A stretch of 64,000 nucleotides of DNA from an uncultured Massilia sp. (GTDB lineage: Bacteria > Pseudomonadota > Gammaproteobacteria > Burkholderiales > Burkholderiaceae), in assembly GCA_946481275.1 (NCBI GenBank), contig CAMLMV010000016.1, positions 70,584 through 134,583 on the forward strand, read 5' to 3'. The translations under genes and the position numbers were made by a program. Below are positions 35,972-45,123 of this stretch, piece by piece. Each line of letters starts with the position of its first letter. The stretch's first letter is position 1. Under the pieces are notes generated by a model. That model was not told where the DNA came from. It made no database searches and worked only from the letters and a program-made list of their open reading frames with translations.

Positions 35972-37821
35972 GCGACGTCTCCTTCCACGACGCGCAGCGG
36001 CGCCTGGATCGCGCGCAGCTCCGCTTCCGGACGGTGGCACAGGATGCTGCCGCCGTCGTCGAGCACCTGGCGCGGCGGCGGCAGGCGGTTGCACATGCCG
36101 TCGACGCGCAGCGCGCAGCGGTCCACGAAGGCGCACATGGCGCGCGCCGGTCCGTTTGGCGTCAGCGGCGGCAGCGCCGCCGGCGTGGCGCCCGCCACCT
36201 CTTCCAGCCAGCCGCGGCGCAGCGCCGGCACGGACGAGATCAAGAGGTGAGAATATGGATGGAACGGCGGCAGCGCCTGCGCCTCGCGCTTGCGCGCCTC
36301 GACCTTGCGGCCGGCGTACAGGACGACGATCTCGTCGCAGATGGCGCGCACGGTGCCGATGTCGTGGCTGATGAACATGTACGACACGTTCAACTCCTTG
36401 CGCAGCTCGGCCATCAGTTCGATGATGGCGGCGCCCACCACGGTGTCGAGCGCGGAGGTGACCTCGTCGCACAGGATCAGGTCGGGCTGGGCCGCCAGCG
36501 CGCGCGCCAGGTTGATGCGCTGCTTCTGGCCGCCGGACAGTTCGCCCGGCAGGCGGTCGGCCACCGCGGCCGGCAGGCGCACCAGGTCGAGCAGCTGCAG
36601 CACGCGCTTGCGGCATGCCTCGCCCTTCATGCCGTGGTAGAACTCGAGCGGACGGGCAAGGATGCGCCCGATGCTGTGCTGCGGGTTGAGCGCCGTGTCG
36701 GCGTTCTGGAACACGAACTGGATGCGGCGGAACTGTTCGCGCGTGCGTCCCTCCAGCGTCGGCGCGAGGCGCTTGCCGTCGAGGAGGATCTCGCCTTCGG
36801 ACGGCGCCACCATGCCGGCGATGGCGCGCGCCAGCGTCGTCTTGCCGGAACCGGATTCGCCGATCACGCCGATCGTGGCGCCGCGCGGAATCACCAGGTT
36901 GACGTCGTCCAGCACGCATTTGACGGGCGCCCCGCGCCGCGCCGTGCCGTAGGCCGCGTGCAGGCCGCGCACCTCCAGCAGCGGATGCTCGTGCACGGTC
37001 TTCGGTTCGCGCACGGCCGCAGCCGCCGGCTTCGGGGCGATCGCCGCCAGGAGGCTCTTCGTGTAGGGATGGGCGGGCGCGGACAGGATCTGCGCGGTCG
37101 GCCCCGATTCGCGGATCTCGCCGTCGCGCAGCACCACGATGCGGTCCGCCATCTGCGCGACGACCGCCAGGTCGTGCGACACGTAGACGGCTGTGCTGCC
37201 GCGCTCCTTGACCACCTTCTTGAATGCGCGCAGCACCTCGATCTGCGTCGTCACGTCGAGCGCGGTGGTCGGCTCGTCCAGGATCACGAGGGCCGGATCG
37301 GTGATCAGGGCCATGGCCGCCATCACGCGCTGCAGCTGCCCGCCCGACACCTGGTGCGGGTAGCGCTGGCCGATCCGCTCCGGATCGGGCAGCGCCAGCG
37401 CGCGGAACAGCTCGACGGCCCTGGCCTCGGCTTCGGCGCGCGGCATCACCTTGTGGATCAGGGCGCTCTCGACGACCTGGTCCATCAGTCGCTTGGACGG
37501 GTTGAACGCGGCGGCGGCGCTCTGCGCGATGTACGCCACCGTGCGCCCGCGCAGTCCGGCCAGCTGGCTCTCGCTCATCGCCAGCATCCGGTTGCCGGCC
37601 ACGGTCACGTCGCCGCCGGCCAGGCGGCAGCCGGCGCGGGCATAGCCCATCAGCGCCAGCGCGATGGTGGTCTTGCCGGAGCCGGACTCGCCGATCAGCG
37701 CGAGCACCTCGCCCCGTTGAATCGAAAAGTCCGCACCGTGGACGATGGGCACCTCCTCGTCCATGTCGTTGCGCGCCGTGACCCGCAAGCCAGCCACTTT
37801 GACGATCGTGTTCGTGTCCAT
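35968..37821 (-). CDS. Fused double-ATPase of a dipeptide/opine-type ABC importer (DppD-DppF)
   Basis: The 617-residue cytoplasmic protein carries two ABC domains. Each has Walker [10 protein letters not shown] (about 44-52 and 318-326). The signatures are VSGGQLQRV and LSGGQKQRI, and Walker B is [13 protein letters not shown] and [12 protein letters not shown]. The Pro-rich oligopeptide-permease-type C-terminal extension follows the second domain with Cys residues ([22 protein letters not shown]). It powers the two permeases directly upstream and ends in an ATGA overlap with the HcnA-like gene, so import and oxidation are coupled in expression. Confidence 0.93.
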   Translation of the reverse strand: MDTNTIVKVAGLRVTARNDMDEEVPIVHGADFSIQRGEVLALIGESGSGKTTIALALMGYARAGCRLAGGDVTVAGNRMLAMSESQLAGLRGRTVAYIAQSAAAAFNPSKRLMDQVVESALIHKVMPRAEAEARAVELFRALALPDPERIGQRYPHQVSGGQLQRVMAAMALITDPALVILDEPTTALDVTTQIEVLRAFKKVVKERGSTAVYVSHDLAVVAQMADRIVVLRDGEIRESGPTAQILSAPAHPYTKSLLAAIAPKPAAAAVREPKTVHEHPLLEVRGLHAAYGTARRGAPVKCVLDDVNLVIPRGATIGVIGESGSGKTTLARAIAGMVAPSEGEILLDGKRLAPTLEGRTREQFRRIQFVFQNADTALNPQHSIGRILARPLEFYHGMKGEACRKRVLQLLDLVRLPAAVADRLPGELSGGQKQRINLARALAAQPDLILCDEVTSALDTVVGAAIIELMAELRKELNVSYMFISHDIGTVRAICDEIVVLYAGRKVEARKREAQALPPFHPYSHLLISSVPALRRGWLEEVAGATPAALPPLTPNGPARAMCAFVDRCALRVDGMCNRLPPPRQVLDDGGSILCHRPEAELRAIQAPLRVVEGDVA

Positions 37822-37822
37822 G

Positions 37823-38674
37823 TCAGCCCTCCCTGCCGCGGCGTTTGCGGCCTGCCAGGCCGTCGATGGCCATGTTGACGGCGATGGTCAGCGTGGCGAT
37901 GGCGATGGCCGGCATGACGACGGCCGGCGCGCCTTCGGACAGGCCGATGATGTTTTCGCGCACCAGCGAGCCCCAGTCGGCCTGCGGCGGCTGGATGCCC
38001 AGGCCCAGGAAGGACAGGCCGCTGAGCAGCAGCACGATGAACAGGAAGCGCAGGCCGAAGTCGGCCAGCACAGGCCGGATCATGTTCGGCAGCATTTCGC
38101 GGCAGGTGATGTACGCCATGCCCTCGCCGCGTGCCCGCGCCGCCTGCACGTAGTCCATCGCCTGCACGTTGACGGCCAGCGCGCGCGCGATGCGGTAGGC
38201 GCCCGGCATGTAGCCGATGCCGGCCGTCAGGACCAGCAGCGGCACCGACGTGCCGAAGCCGGCGACGATGATCAGCGCCAGCAGCTTGTTCGGGATGCTG
38301 AGCATGGTGTCGACGATGCGGCTGACGATGCCGTCGAACCAGCCGCCCGCTACCGCGGCGCACATGGCCAGCACGGTGCCGCCGACGCTGGCCACCAGCA
38401 CGGCGGCGAGCGCCAGGCCGATCGTGTACGGCGCGCCGTGGAGGATGCGGCTCAGCATGTCGCGGCCGAGGTAGTCGGTGCCGAGCGGATGCAGTGCGCT
38501 GATCGGCGCGAACACGTCGTCGCCGACGCTGCCTGCGTCGTCCGGGGCCAGGTACGGACCGGCCACGGCCATCAGCAGCCAGAACGCGAAGATGGCGCAG
38601 CCGATCACGCCGGCCAGCGGCAGGCGCCGGCGCGGCTTGCGCCGGGCGATGGAAGAAATCACGGAGGTCTTCAT
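37823..38674 (-). CDS. ABC importer permease, DppC/OppC type
   Basis: The 283-residue inner-membrane protein has a cytoplasmic Arg-rich tail and a first helix (about 20-42), then the periplasmic segment HPLGTDYLGRDMLSRILHGA that marks DppC proteins. Five more helices follow. The EAA coupling loop is YVQAARARGEGMAYITCREMLPN. It overlaps the DppB-type gene by ATGA and precedes the ATPase by 1 base. Confidence 0.93.
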   Translation of the reverse strand: MKTSVISSIARRKPRRRLPLAGVIGCAIFAFWLLMAVAGPYLAPDDAGSVGDDVFAPISALHPLGTDYLGRDMLSRILHGAPYTIGLALAAVLVASVGGTVLAMCAAVAGGWFDGIVSRIVDTMLSIPNKLLALIIVAGFGTSVPLLVLTAGIGYMPGAYRIARALAVNVQAMDYVQAARARGEGMAYITCREMLPNMIRPVLADFGLRFLFIVLLLSGLSFLGLGIQPPQADWGSLVRENIIGLSEGAPAVVMPAIAIATLTIAVNMAIDGLAGRKRRGREG

Positions 38675-39624
38675 TTTCTTAACCTTGGGTTGGAAACGAT
38701 TGCACACACGTCCGCCACGGTCAGCAGCACCAGGTAGCCGGCGCAGAACAGCATCGCGCAGGCCTGCACGACGGGCATGTCGCGCATGGTGACGGAATCG
38801 ACCATCAGGCTCGCTATGCCCGGATAGTTGAAGATCGATTCGATGATGATCACGCCGCCGATCAGGTAGGACAGCGACAGCGCCACCGCGTTGGCGATCG
38901 GGCCGATCGCGTTCGGCAGCGCGTGGGACAGGACCATGCGCACCGGACGCACGCCCTTCAGGCGCGCCATCTCGACGTAGGACGAATTGAGCTGGTCGAT
39001 CACGGCGGCGCGGGTCATGCGCGCCATCTGCGCCACGATCCCGCAGCACAAGGTCATGACCGGCAACGCATAGGCGCGCAGGAACTGGCCGAGAGTGGCG
39101 ATATCGTCGGTGTGCGACAGCGCGGACAGCCAGCGCAGCTTGACGGCGAACAGCAGCACCGCCAGCGTGGCGATCAGGAACTCGGGCACGGACACGGTCC
39201 ACACCGTCGCCACGCTGACGACGCGGTCGAACAGCGAGCCGCGGTACATCGCGGACAGGATGCCGAGCGCCAGCGCGAGCGGCACCGAGACGACGGTGGT
39301 GGCCGCCGCCAGCATCAGCGAGTTCGGCAGGCGGCCGCCGATCAGCTCCGTCACCGGCAGGCCGTTCGCCATGGCCACGCCTGGATGGCCGGTCAGCAGC
39401 CCGCCCAGCCAGTGCAGGTAGCGCACGTGGGCCGGCAGGTCCAGCCCGAGCTTGGCCCGCAGCGCGGCCACCAGCTCGGGCGTGGCTTCCTGGCCGAGCG
39501 CCGCCTGCGCCGCATCGCCCGGCAGCAGGCTGGTGATGGTGAAGATCACCACCGACACCGCCAGCAGCGTCAGCATCCCGACGCCCACGCGGTTCAACAC
39601 CAGTCGCACGGTGGTCCCGTTCAT
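38671..39624 (-). CDS. ABC importer permease, DppB/OppB type
   Basis: This is a 317-residue inner-membrane protein with six helices. The N-terminal TM1 and LLPGDAAQAALGQEAT loop are typical of DppB. The EAA loop is SSYVEMARLKGVRPVRMVLSHALPN, and FNYPGIASLMVDSV closes the domain. It pairs with the DppC-type permease. A GGAG site (GGAGGCG) stands just before the ATG at 39624, 2 bases after the binding-protein stop. Confidence 0.93.
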   Translation of the reverse strand: MNGTTVRLVLNRVGVGMLTLLAVSVVIFTITSLLPGDAAQAALGQEATPELVAALRAKLGLDLPAHVRYLHWLGGLLTGHPGVAMANGLPVTELIGGRLPNSLMLAAATTVVSVPLALALGILSAMYRGSLFDRVVSVATVWTVSVPEFLIATLAVLLFAVKLRWLSALSHTDDIATLGQFLRAYALPVMTLCCGIVAQMARMTRAAVIDQLNSSYVEMARLKGVRPVRMVLSHALPNAIGPIANAVALSLSYLIGGVIIIESIFNYPGIASLMVDSVTMRDMPVVQACAMLFCAGYLVLLTVADVCAIVSNPRLRK

Positions 39625-39626
39625 GA

Positions 39627-41207
39627 TCACGCCTCCAGCCAGATCTGGTCGGCGAACATATAGCCCATCATCCCGCCGAGCGGATGGCTGGCGTAGCCCC
39701 TGATCTTGTTGCCGAGGCCGTCGAGCGAGTGAATGAACATGGGGATGCCGACGCCGCACTGCTCGTGCACGAGCACCTGCATGTCGCCGTACATCTGCTT
39801 GCGCTTGGCCTCGTCGGTTTCGCCGCGCGCCAGGTCGAGCAACTGGTCGAACTTCTCGTTCTTCCAGCCCGACACGTTCATCGGCGAATCGGATTTGTAG
39901 AACAGCGAAAACATCAGGTCGACCGTCTGGCGCGGATTGATATTCCCGAACGACATCGGGTGCTTGGCCCAGTGGTTCGACCAGTAGCCGTCCGGCGGCA
40001 TGCGCTTGATGTCCAGCTTGAGGCCGGCCCTCTGCGCCGACAGCTGGATGATCTGGGCCATGTCGACCGAGCCGCCGGCGGCGGTCGACGCGACGATCGG
40101 CAGGGTCTGGCCAGCCATGCCGGATTTCTTCAGGTAGAACTTGGCCTTGTCCAGGTCGAACTTGCGTTGCGGCAGGCCGGCGAAATAGAAGCGGTTGCCG
40201 GGCTGAACGGGCTGGTCGTTGGCGATGGTGCCGTAGCCGCGCATCGCCACCTTGCGGATCTGTTCGCGGTCCAGCAGGTATTTCATGGCCAGCACGAAGT
40301 TCGGGTTCTTCACCGGGCCGAGCTGGTCGCGCATGATGAGGTCGGTGTACAGGCCCGTCTTCGATTCGAACAGCGTGCAACCGGAGCCCGAGAAACTGGC
40401 CGCCGAGCGCGGATTCACGCCATTGATCAACTGCACGTCGCCCGACAGCAGCGCGTTGACGCGGGCCGCCTCGTCCGGGATCGAGAAATATTCGATCTCG
40501 TCCAGGTAAGGCTTGCCCGGCTTCCAGTACTCGTCGTTGCGCACGCCGATCGAGCGCACGCCCGGCCTGAATTCCTTGCACTTGTAGGGCCCGGTGCCGA
40601 CCGCCGTCGCGAAGTCGGTGGTGCCGTCCTTGACGATGGCGAAATGGGATGCGGCCAGCAGCGCCGGCAGGTCGACGTTCGGAGAATTGAGCCTGATCTG
40701 TAATTCGAGCGGGCCCGTGGCCTTGACCTCCGCGAACTCGTCGGCCACGGTCTTGACCTTGGAGGCATTGGCGGGATTCTTGTGGCGCAGCAGCGAGTAC
40801 ACGACGTCCGCCGCGCCCAGCGGCTTGCCGTCGTGGAAGCGCACGTCCTTGCGCAGCTTGACGGTCCACAGCGTGCCGTCCTTGCTGTCGACCGATTCGG
40901 CCAGCGCCATCTGCGGCGCGAGCCTGGTGTCGATGGTGGTCAGGCAGCTGTAGAACATGTAGTGCCGCACGTAGTCGGCGATGGTGCTTCCCCTGGCCGG
41001 ATCGAGTGTGTCGGCCGTCGATCCGGCGCCCATGGCGACCCGGATCCGGCCGCCCTTGCGCGGCGTCTGGGCCAGCGCGGTGCCGGGAAAGGTCAGCAGG
41101 CCGCCCGCGGTGGAAGCCAGCATGCCGCCCGCCAGCAGCGTGCGCATCACGTCGCGGCGCGTGGCGCTGGCGGGAACGCCGGCGGCGTCGAATGGTGTGT
41201 CGCTCAT
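39627..41207 (-). CDS. Periplasmic substrate-binding protein of the dipeptide/opine-type ABC importer
   Basis: The 526-residue family 5 (SBP_bac_5) solute-binding protein carries a twin-arginine signal (TRRDVMRTLLAGG, hydrophobic stretch, then ALAQ), which is unusual for this family but common in Burkholderiales. Mature marks are LDPARGSTIADYVRHYMFYSCL, WTVKLRKDVRFHDGKPLGAADVVYS and VGTGPYKCKEF. It determines what is imported; the pocket cannot be read from sequence. The leader and start share 16 bases with the porin gene of the same cluster. It starts 23 bases after the PuuB-like stop. Confidence 0.92.
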   Translation of the reverse strand: MSDTPFDAAGVPASATRRDVMRTLLAGGMLASTAGGLLTFPGTALAQTPRKGGRIRVAMGAGSTADTLDPARGSTIADYVRHYMFYSCLTTIDTRLAPQMALAESVDSKDGTLWTVKLRKDVRFHDGKPLGAADVVYSLLRHKNPANASKVKTVADEFAEVKATGPLELQIRLNSPNVDLPALLAASHFAIVKDGTTDFATAVGTGPYKCKEFRPGVRSIGVRNDEYWKPGKPYLDEIEYFSIPDEAARVNALLSGDVQLINGVNPRSAASFSGSGCTLFESKTGLYTDLIMRDQLGPVKNPNFVLAMKYLLDREQIRKVAMRGYGTIANDQPVQPGNRFYFAGLPQRKFDLDKAKFYLKKSGMAGQTLPIVASTAAGGSVDMAQIIQLSAQRAGLKLDIKRMPPDGYWSNHWAKHPMSFGNINPRQTVDLMFSLFYKSDSPMNVSGWKNEKFDQLLDLARGETDEAKRKQMYGDMQVLVHEQCGVGIPMFIHSLDGLGNKIRGYASHPLGGMMGYMFADQIWLEA

Positions 41208-41230
41208 GATTGTCTCCTTGAAATAATTGT

Positions 41231-42508
41231 TCAGTGCAGCCAGTCCTGCAGCCGGTAATACGCGCCCACCACCGGCAGGAACCAGGGCGTGCCGAAATGT
41301 CCGGGCACGGCCGGCCATTCCAGGTGGCGCCACGGGTTCAGTTCGGCGCGGCCGGCCATGACGTCGGCCATCACCTGCCCCATGTGGACCGACATCTGCA
41401 CGCCGTGTCCGCTGTAGCCCGTCGAGTAGTACATCCCGCGGTGCTCGCCGGCACGCGGCAGGCGGTCGGCCGTCATGTCGACCAGGCCGCCCCAGCAATA
41501 GTCGATGCCGATCCCGCGCAGGTCCGGGAACATCCGTTCCAGCGCCGCGCGCAGCACGACGCCGCTCTTCCGGTCCGAGCGCGGATTCGACATCGCGAAG
41601 CGCGCCCGCCCGCCGAACAGCAGGCGGTTGTCCGGCGAGATGCGGAAGTAATTGCCGATGTTCCTGGACGTGACGTAGTTGCGGCGCCGCGGCAACAGGC
41701 GGTCGAGCAGCGCCGGGTCCAGCGGTTCGGTGGCGATAATGAAGCTGCCCACCGAGATCATGCGGCGGCGGAACCAGGAGAACGGGCCCTGGCGCGAATT
41801 GCCGGTCGCCAGCAGCACCTGGCCGGCCTGGATGACGCCGCGGCTGGTGGTGACGCGGAACCCGCCCGCGGGCAGGCGGTCCAGCCCCGTCACCGGCGTG
41901 TGTTCGTGGATGCGCGCACCGGCACGGGCGGCGGCATGGGCCAGGCCGACGCCGAATTTCCCCATGTGCATTTGCGCGCTGGTGTTCTGCAGCAGGCCGC
42001 CGAAGAACTGGCTTGATGCGACCTCGTCGCGAATACGCGCCGCAGGCACCATCTCGACGTGCGGATCGACCTCGCGCCGCAGCACGTCGCAGCTGCGCGC
42101 CAGCTTGTCGTAGTGCTCCGGCTTGGCGGCCAGCTTGAGCTTGCCGACGCGCGCGAAGTCGCAATCGATGTCTTCCCGTGTGACCAGGCGTTCGACCGTG
42201 TCGACCGCGGCGTTGTAGGCCTGGTAGAACGAGCGCGCCGTGTCGACGCCGAGCCGGGCGGCGAGCGCGCCGAAATCGTGCGCCGTGCCGCTGTTGCAAT
42301 GCCCGCCGTTGCGGCCCGAGGCTTCGCCGACGACGCGGCCCGCTTCGAGCACCACCACCGAGGCGCCGCGCCGGGCCAGCGTCAGCGCTGCCGACAACCC
42401 GGTAAAGCCAGCCCCGACCACGACCACGTCGGCGTGCCCCGCCACCGGTTCCGGTGCGCCGTCGGCAAAGGCCGGTGCCGTATCGAGCCAATAAGATTCG
42501 AGCTTCAT
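41231..42508 (-). CDS. FAD-dependent amine oxidase, gamma-glutamylputrescine-oxidase (PuuB) type
   Basis: This is a 425-residue flavoprotein of the DAO family. VVVVGAGFTGLSAALTLARR binds FAD. VGEASGRNGGHCNSG is the PuuB/OrdL signature near the flavin. YCWGGLVDMTADRLPRAGEH and YSTGYSGHGVQMSVHMGQ close the FAD site. Relatives oxidise a primary or secondary amine to an aldehyde, releasing the amine partner. With the aldehyde dehydrogenase further up the cluster this makes an amine-to-acid pair. It is a second, independent amine oxidase besides the HcnABC-like complex. Confidence 0.88.
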   Translation of the reverse strand: MKLESYWLDTAPAFADGAPEPVAGHADVVVVGAGFTGLSAALTLARRGASVVVLEAGRVVGEASGRNGGHCNSGTAHDFGALAARLGVDTARSFYQAYNAAVDTVERLVTREDIDCDFARVGKLKLAAKPEHYDKLARSCDVLRREVDPHVEMVPAARIRDEVASSQFFGGLLQNTSAQMHMGKFGVGLAHAAARAGARIHEHTPVTGLDRLPAGGFRVTTSRGVIQAGQVLLATGNSRQGPFSWFRRRMISVGSFIIATEPLDPALLDRLLPRRRNYVTSRNIGNYFRISPDNRLLFGGRARFAMSNPRSDRKSGVVLRAALERMFPDLRGIGIDYCWGGLVDMTADRLPRAGEHRGMYYSTGYSGHGVQMSVHMGQVMADVMAGRAELNPWRHLEWPAVPGHFGTPWFLPVVGAYYRLQDWLH

Positions 42509-42547
42509 GATCGTGTCCTGTCGAGGTAGCTTTCCGGGTGCATGCGC

Positions 42548-43219
42548 TTACAGGCCGACCAGCGCCGGCAGGCCGCCCAGGTCCGTGATCTGGCGCGAGC
42601 CCCACACCGGCCATGCCGGTTCGTGGCCGCGCGCCACGAAGACCTTGTTCTTGATGCCGACGTCGTCGGCCGACAGGTGGTCGTAGCGCATGCTCGACGA
42701 CACGTGCAGGATGTCTTCCGGGTTGCAGCCCAGCTGGTCGATCATGTACTCGAACGCGCGCAGGCGCGGCTTGTAGGCTTGCGCCTGCTGCGCGGTGTAG
42801 ACGCGGTGGAACGGCGCGCCGAGCTTGTCGACGCTGGCCTGGATCTGCGCATCCATCGCGTTCGACAGGATCACCAGCTTGTATTCCTTGGCCAGGCGCG
42901 CCAGCGCGGCCGGCACGTCCGCGTGCGGGTTCCAGGTCGGCACGGCCCGGTAGAAGTTCAGGCCCTCGTTGTCGCGGTAGTCGATGCCCCAGCGCTTGCA
43001 CGTGCGCTCGACCGAGTTGCACAGCAGCTCGTCGTACGGGCGCCAGTCGCCCATCACTTCGTCCAGGCGGTAGCGCGCGAAGTCCGTGGTGAACTGCGAC
43101 ATGTTCTCGGGTGCGATGCGGTCGGCGAACAGTTCGCGCGCCAGCTCCGCCATCTGGAAGTTGATCAGGGTGCCGTAGCAGTCGAAGGAAATGTATTTGG
43201 GCCGCAGGTTGGTAGTCAT
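42548..43219 (-). CDS. HAD hydrolase, haloacid-dehalogenase type II family (atypical)
   Basis: This is a 223-residue HAD-fold protein. The nucleophile Asp13 is in ISFDCYGTLIN (motif I), motif II is ILSNAMD and the motif III Lys is in YKPRLRAFEYM. Sequence and length suit L-2-haloacid dehalogenases, but the expected SSNAWD motif is here SSSMRYD, lacking the Asn and Trp that shape the halide site. It may therefore act on another C-X, C-O-P or C-N bond. It lies between ALDH and oxidase genes, so it belongs to the same pathway. The 204-base gap upstream holds a hairpin and probably a promoter. Confidence 0.82.
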   Translation of the reverse strand: MTTNLRPKYISFDCYGTLINFQMAELARELFADRIAPENMSQFTTDFARYRLDEVMGDWRPYDELLCNSVERTCKRWGIDYRDNEGLNFYRAVPTWNPHADVPAALARLAKEYKLVILSNAMDAQIQASVDKLGAPFHRVYTAQQAQAYKPRLRAFEYMIDQLGCNPEDILHVSSSMRYDHLSADDVGIKNKVFVARGHEPAWPVWGSRQITDLGGLPALVGL

Positions 43220-43393
43220 GGTTCGGGTTCCTTAGATGATTGATGTTGGCGGTTCGGGTCAGGAAGCGCGTTCGTAGGGCGATTCGCGGTCACTGCAACG
43301 TCGTCTCCTGCATTCATTACACCACCGCCCCCCTGCACGAAAATCCCGTTCTGACCCTGGCAAAACAGAACAAACCGTGGCATTTGCGGCGCC

Positions 43394-43419
43394 TTTCGGC
43401 ACACTATGCGGCGCCGAAA
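43394..43419 (-). terminator. Candidate hairpin after the ALDH gene
   Basis: On the minus strand TTTCGGC and GCCGAAA can pair across 12 bases, starting 4 bases after the ALDH stop. No U-run follows, so termination would be weak or partial. It may separate ALDH expression from the HAD-to-porin genes. Confidence 0.35.
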
Positions 43420-43423
43420 AACG

Positions 43424-44908
43424 TCAGTCTTCCAGCGCGAAATCGACCAGCACGCTCTTGTGGCGCAGGTTCGCTTCGTACGCCTGGCGGCCGAGGTCCT
43501 TGCCGATGCCGGAGCGCTTGTAGCCGCCGGTCGGGATCACGTAATCGGCCGTGCGGCCATAGCGGTTGATCCACACCGTGCCGGCCTCGACGCCGCGCGC
43601 CAGGCGCAGGGCGCGGCCGATGTCGGCGGTATGCACGCCGGCGGCCAGGCCGTAGTCCGGATGGTCGGCCAGCGCCAGCGCCTCCTCCTCGTCGTCGAAC
43701 GCCTGCACCGTGATCACCGGTCCGAAGATTTCCGACTTCACGGCGTCCATGGCGGGATCGACGCCGGCCAGGATGGTCGGCTGGTAGTACGCACCGTCGT
43801 TGCCGCAGTCGATCGGGCCGCCGCCGGCGACCAGCCGGCCGCCCGCGGCGATCGTGCGCTGCACGATGCCGTCGATGCGTTCCATCTCGCGGCGCGCAAT
43901 GATGGGGCCCAGCGTGGCCTCGGGGTCCCACGTGGTCCCGGCCCGGAGTTCGGCGAAGACCGCGGCGAGGCGCTCGACGACGCGATCCGCCACCGCGCGC
44001 TCCACGATCAGGCGCGAACCGGCCACGCAGACCTGGCCGGCATTCAGGGTGATGGCGCGTGCGACGGTGCGGACGGTGCGTTCGAGGTCGGGCGCGTCGG
44101 CGAACACCACTTGCGGGCTCTTGCCGCCCAACTCCAGCGTGACCGGTTTGGTGCCGCTTTCCGCGCAGGCGGCCATGATGGCGGCGCCGCTGCGGGTCGA
44201 CCCGGTGAACGTCACTTTCGCGATGCGCGGATGGCGGCACAAGGCGGCGCCGGCGCCCTGGCCGTCGCCCTGGACGATGTTGAAGATCCCCGGCGGCATG
44301 CCGGCCTCGATGGCCAGTTCGGCCAGGCGCAGCACGGAGAACGGCGTCATCTCGGAAGGCTTGAGGACCACCGCGTTGCCCGCCGCCAGCGCCGGCGCCA
44401 CCTTCCACGACGCCATGACCAGCGGGAGGTTCCAGGGGGCGATGGCGGCGATCACGCCATAGGGTTCGGCGATGGTCATGCCGAGATGGTCGCTGCGGGT
44501 CGGCGCGACGTCGCCGCCGATCTTGTCGGCCCACTCGGCGAAGAAGCGGATGCCGTCCGCGGTGAACGGCACGTCCCAGCCGGCGGCATCCTTGAGCGGA
44601 CGGGTCGAACCGACCGCCTCCAGCCGCGCGAGGGCCTGCGCGTCGGCGTCGACCAGGTCGGCCCAGCGGCGCAGCACGCGCGCACGCTCGCGCGGCGCGC
44701 AGCGCGCCCAGTTGCTCGTCTTCCAGGCGCACCATGCATCCTGTACCGCGCGGTCGACCAGGTCGGCGTCGGCCAGCGGCACGCCGGCATACACCCGGCC
44801 ATCGGAAGGGCGCCTGACGTCCATCGCGTGCGTGCCGCCCGCCACATACTGCCCGCCGATGAAGTGGGCGCTGCGTACCGCCACCCGGTCGGGGTCGAAA
44901 CGTTCCAT
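43424..44908 (-). CDS. NAD(P)-dependent aldehyde dehydrogenase
   Basis: This is a 494-residue ALDH. The catalytic Cys294 is in NAGQVCVAGSR, the base Glu in LELGGKSPQVV, the cofactor loop is VTFTGSTRSG and the oxyanion Asn is in IAPWNLPLVM. It resembles the gamma-aminobutyraldehyde/betaine-aldehyde group (PuuC, AldH-like). It probably oxidises the aldehyde released by the PuuB-like oxidase. The ATG at 44908 follows AAGGA by 6 bases; the upstream extension to 45052 is the divergent promoter region shared with a GNAT gene. Confidence 0.9.
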   Translation of the reverse strand: MERFDPDRVAVRSAHFIGGQYVAGGTHAMDVRRPSDGRVYAGVPLADADLVDRAVQDAWCAWKTSNWARCAPRERARVLRRWADLVDADAQALARLEAVGSTRPLKDAAGWDVPFTADGIRFFAEWADKIGGDVAPTRSDHLGMTIAEPYGVIAAIAPWNLPLVMASWKVAPALAAGNAVVLKPSEMTPFSVLRLAELAIEAGMPPGIFNIVQGDGQGAGAALCRHPRIAKVTFTGSTRSGAAIMAACAESGTKPVTLELGGKSPQVVFADAPDLERTVRTVARAITLNAGQVCVAGSRLIVERAVADRVVERLAAVFAELRAGTTWDPEATLGPIIARREMERIDGIVQRTIAAGGRLVAGGGPIDCGNDGAYYQPTILAGVDPAMDAVKSEIFGPVITVQAFDDEEEALALADHPDYGLAAGVHTADIGRALRLARGVEAGTVWINRYGRTADYVIPTGGYKRSGIGKDLGRQAYEANLRHKSVLVDFALED

Positions 44909-45123
44909 CGTGTGTCCTTTCAGTGTTGCGTCATGTGCGACTCTGAAAAGATTGTAGGAGCGTTCCCCAAGCATTTTATGTGGTCCGGCCGGCCCGGAAC
45001 GGCACAAGCTTTCGTATTGAAGCGCCAAATGGTGGATCGTTTCGAATTGCATTTACCCCGTCGCCGGACGCATTCGTGTGTGGCATGATGCGGCCGGATA
45101 GCCACTCGGCGAGGAGCATTCAC

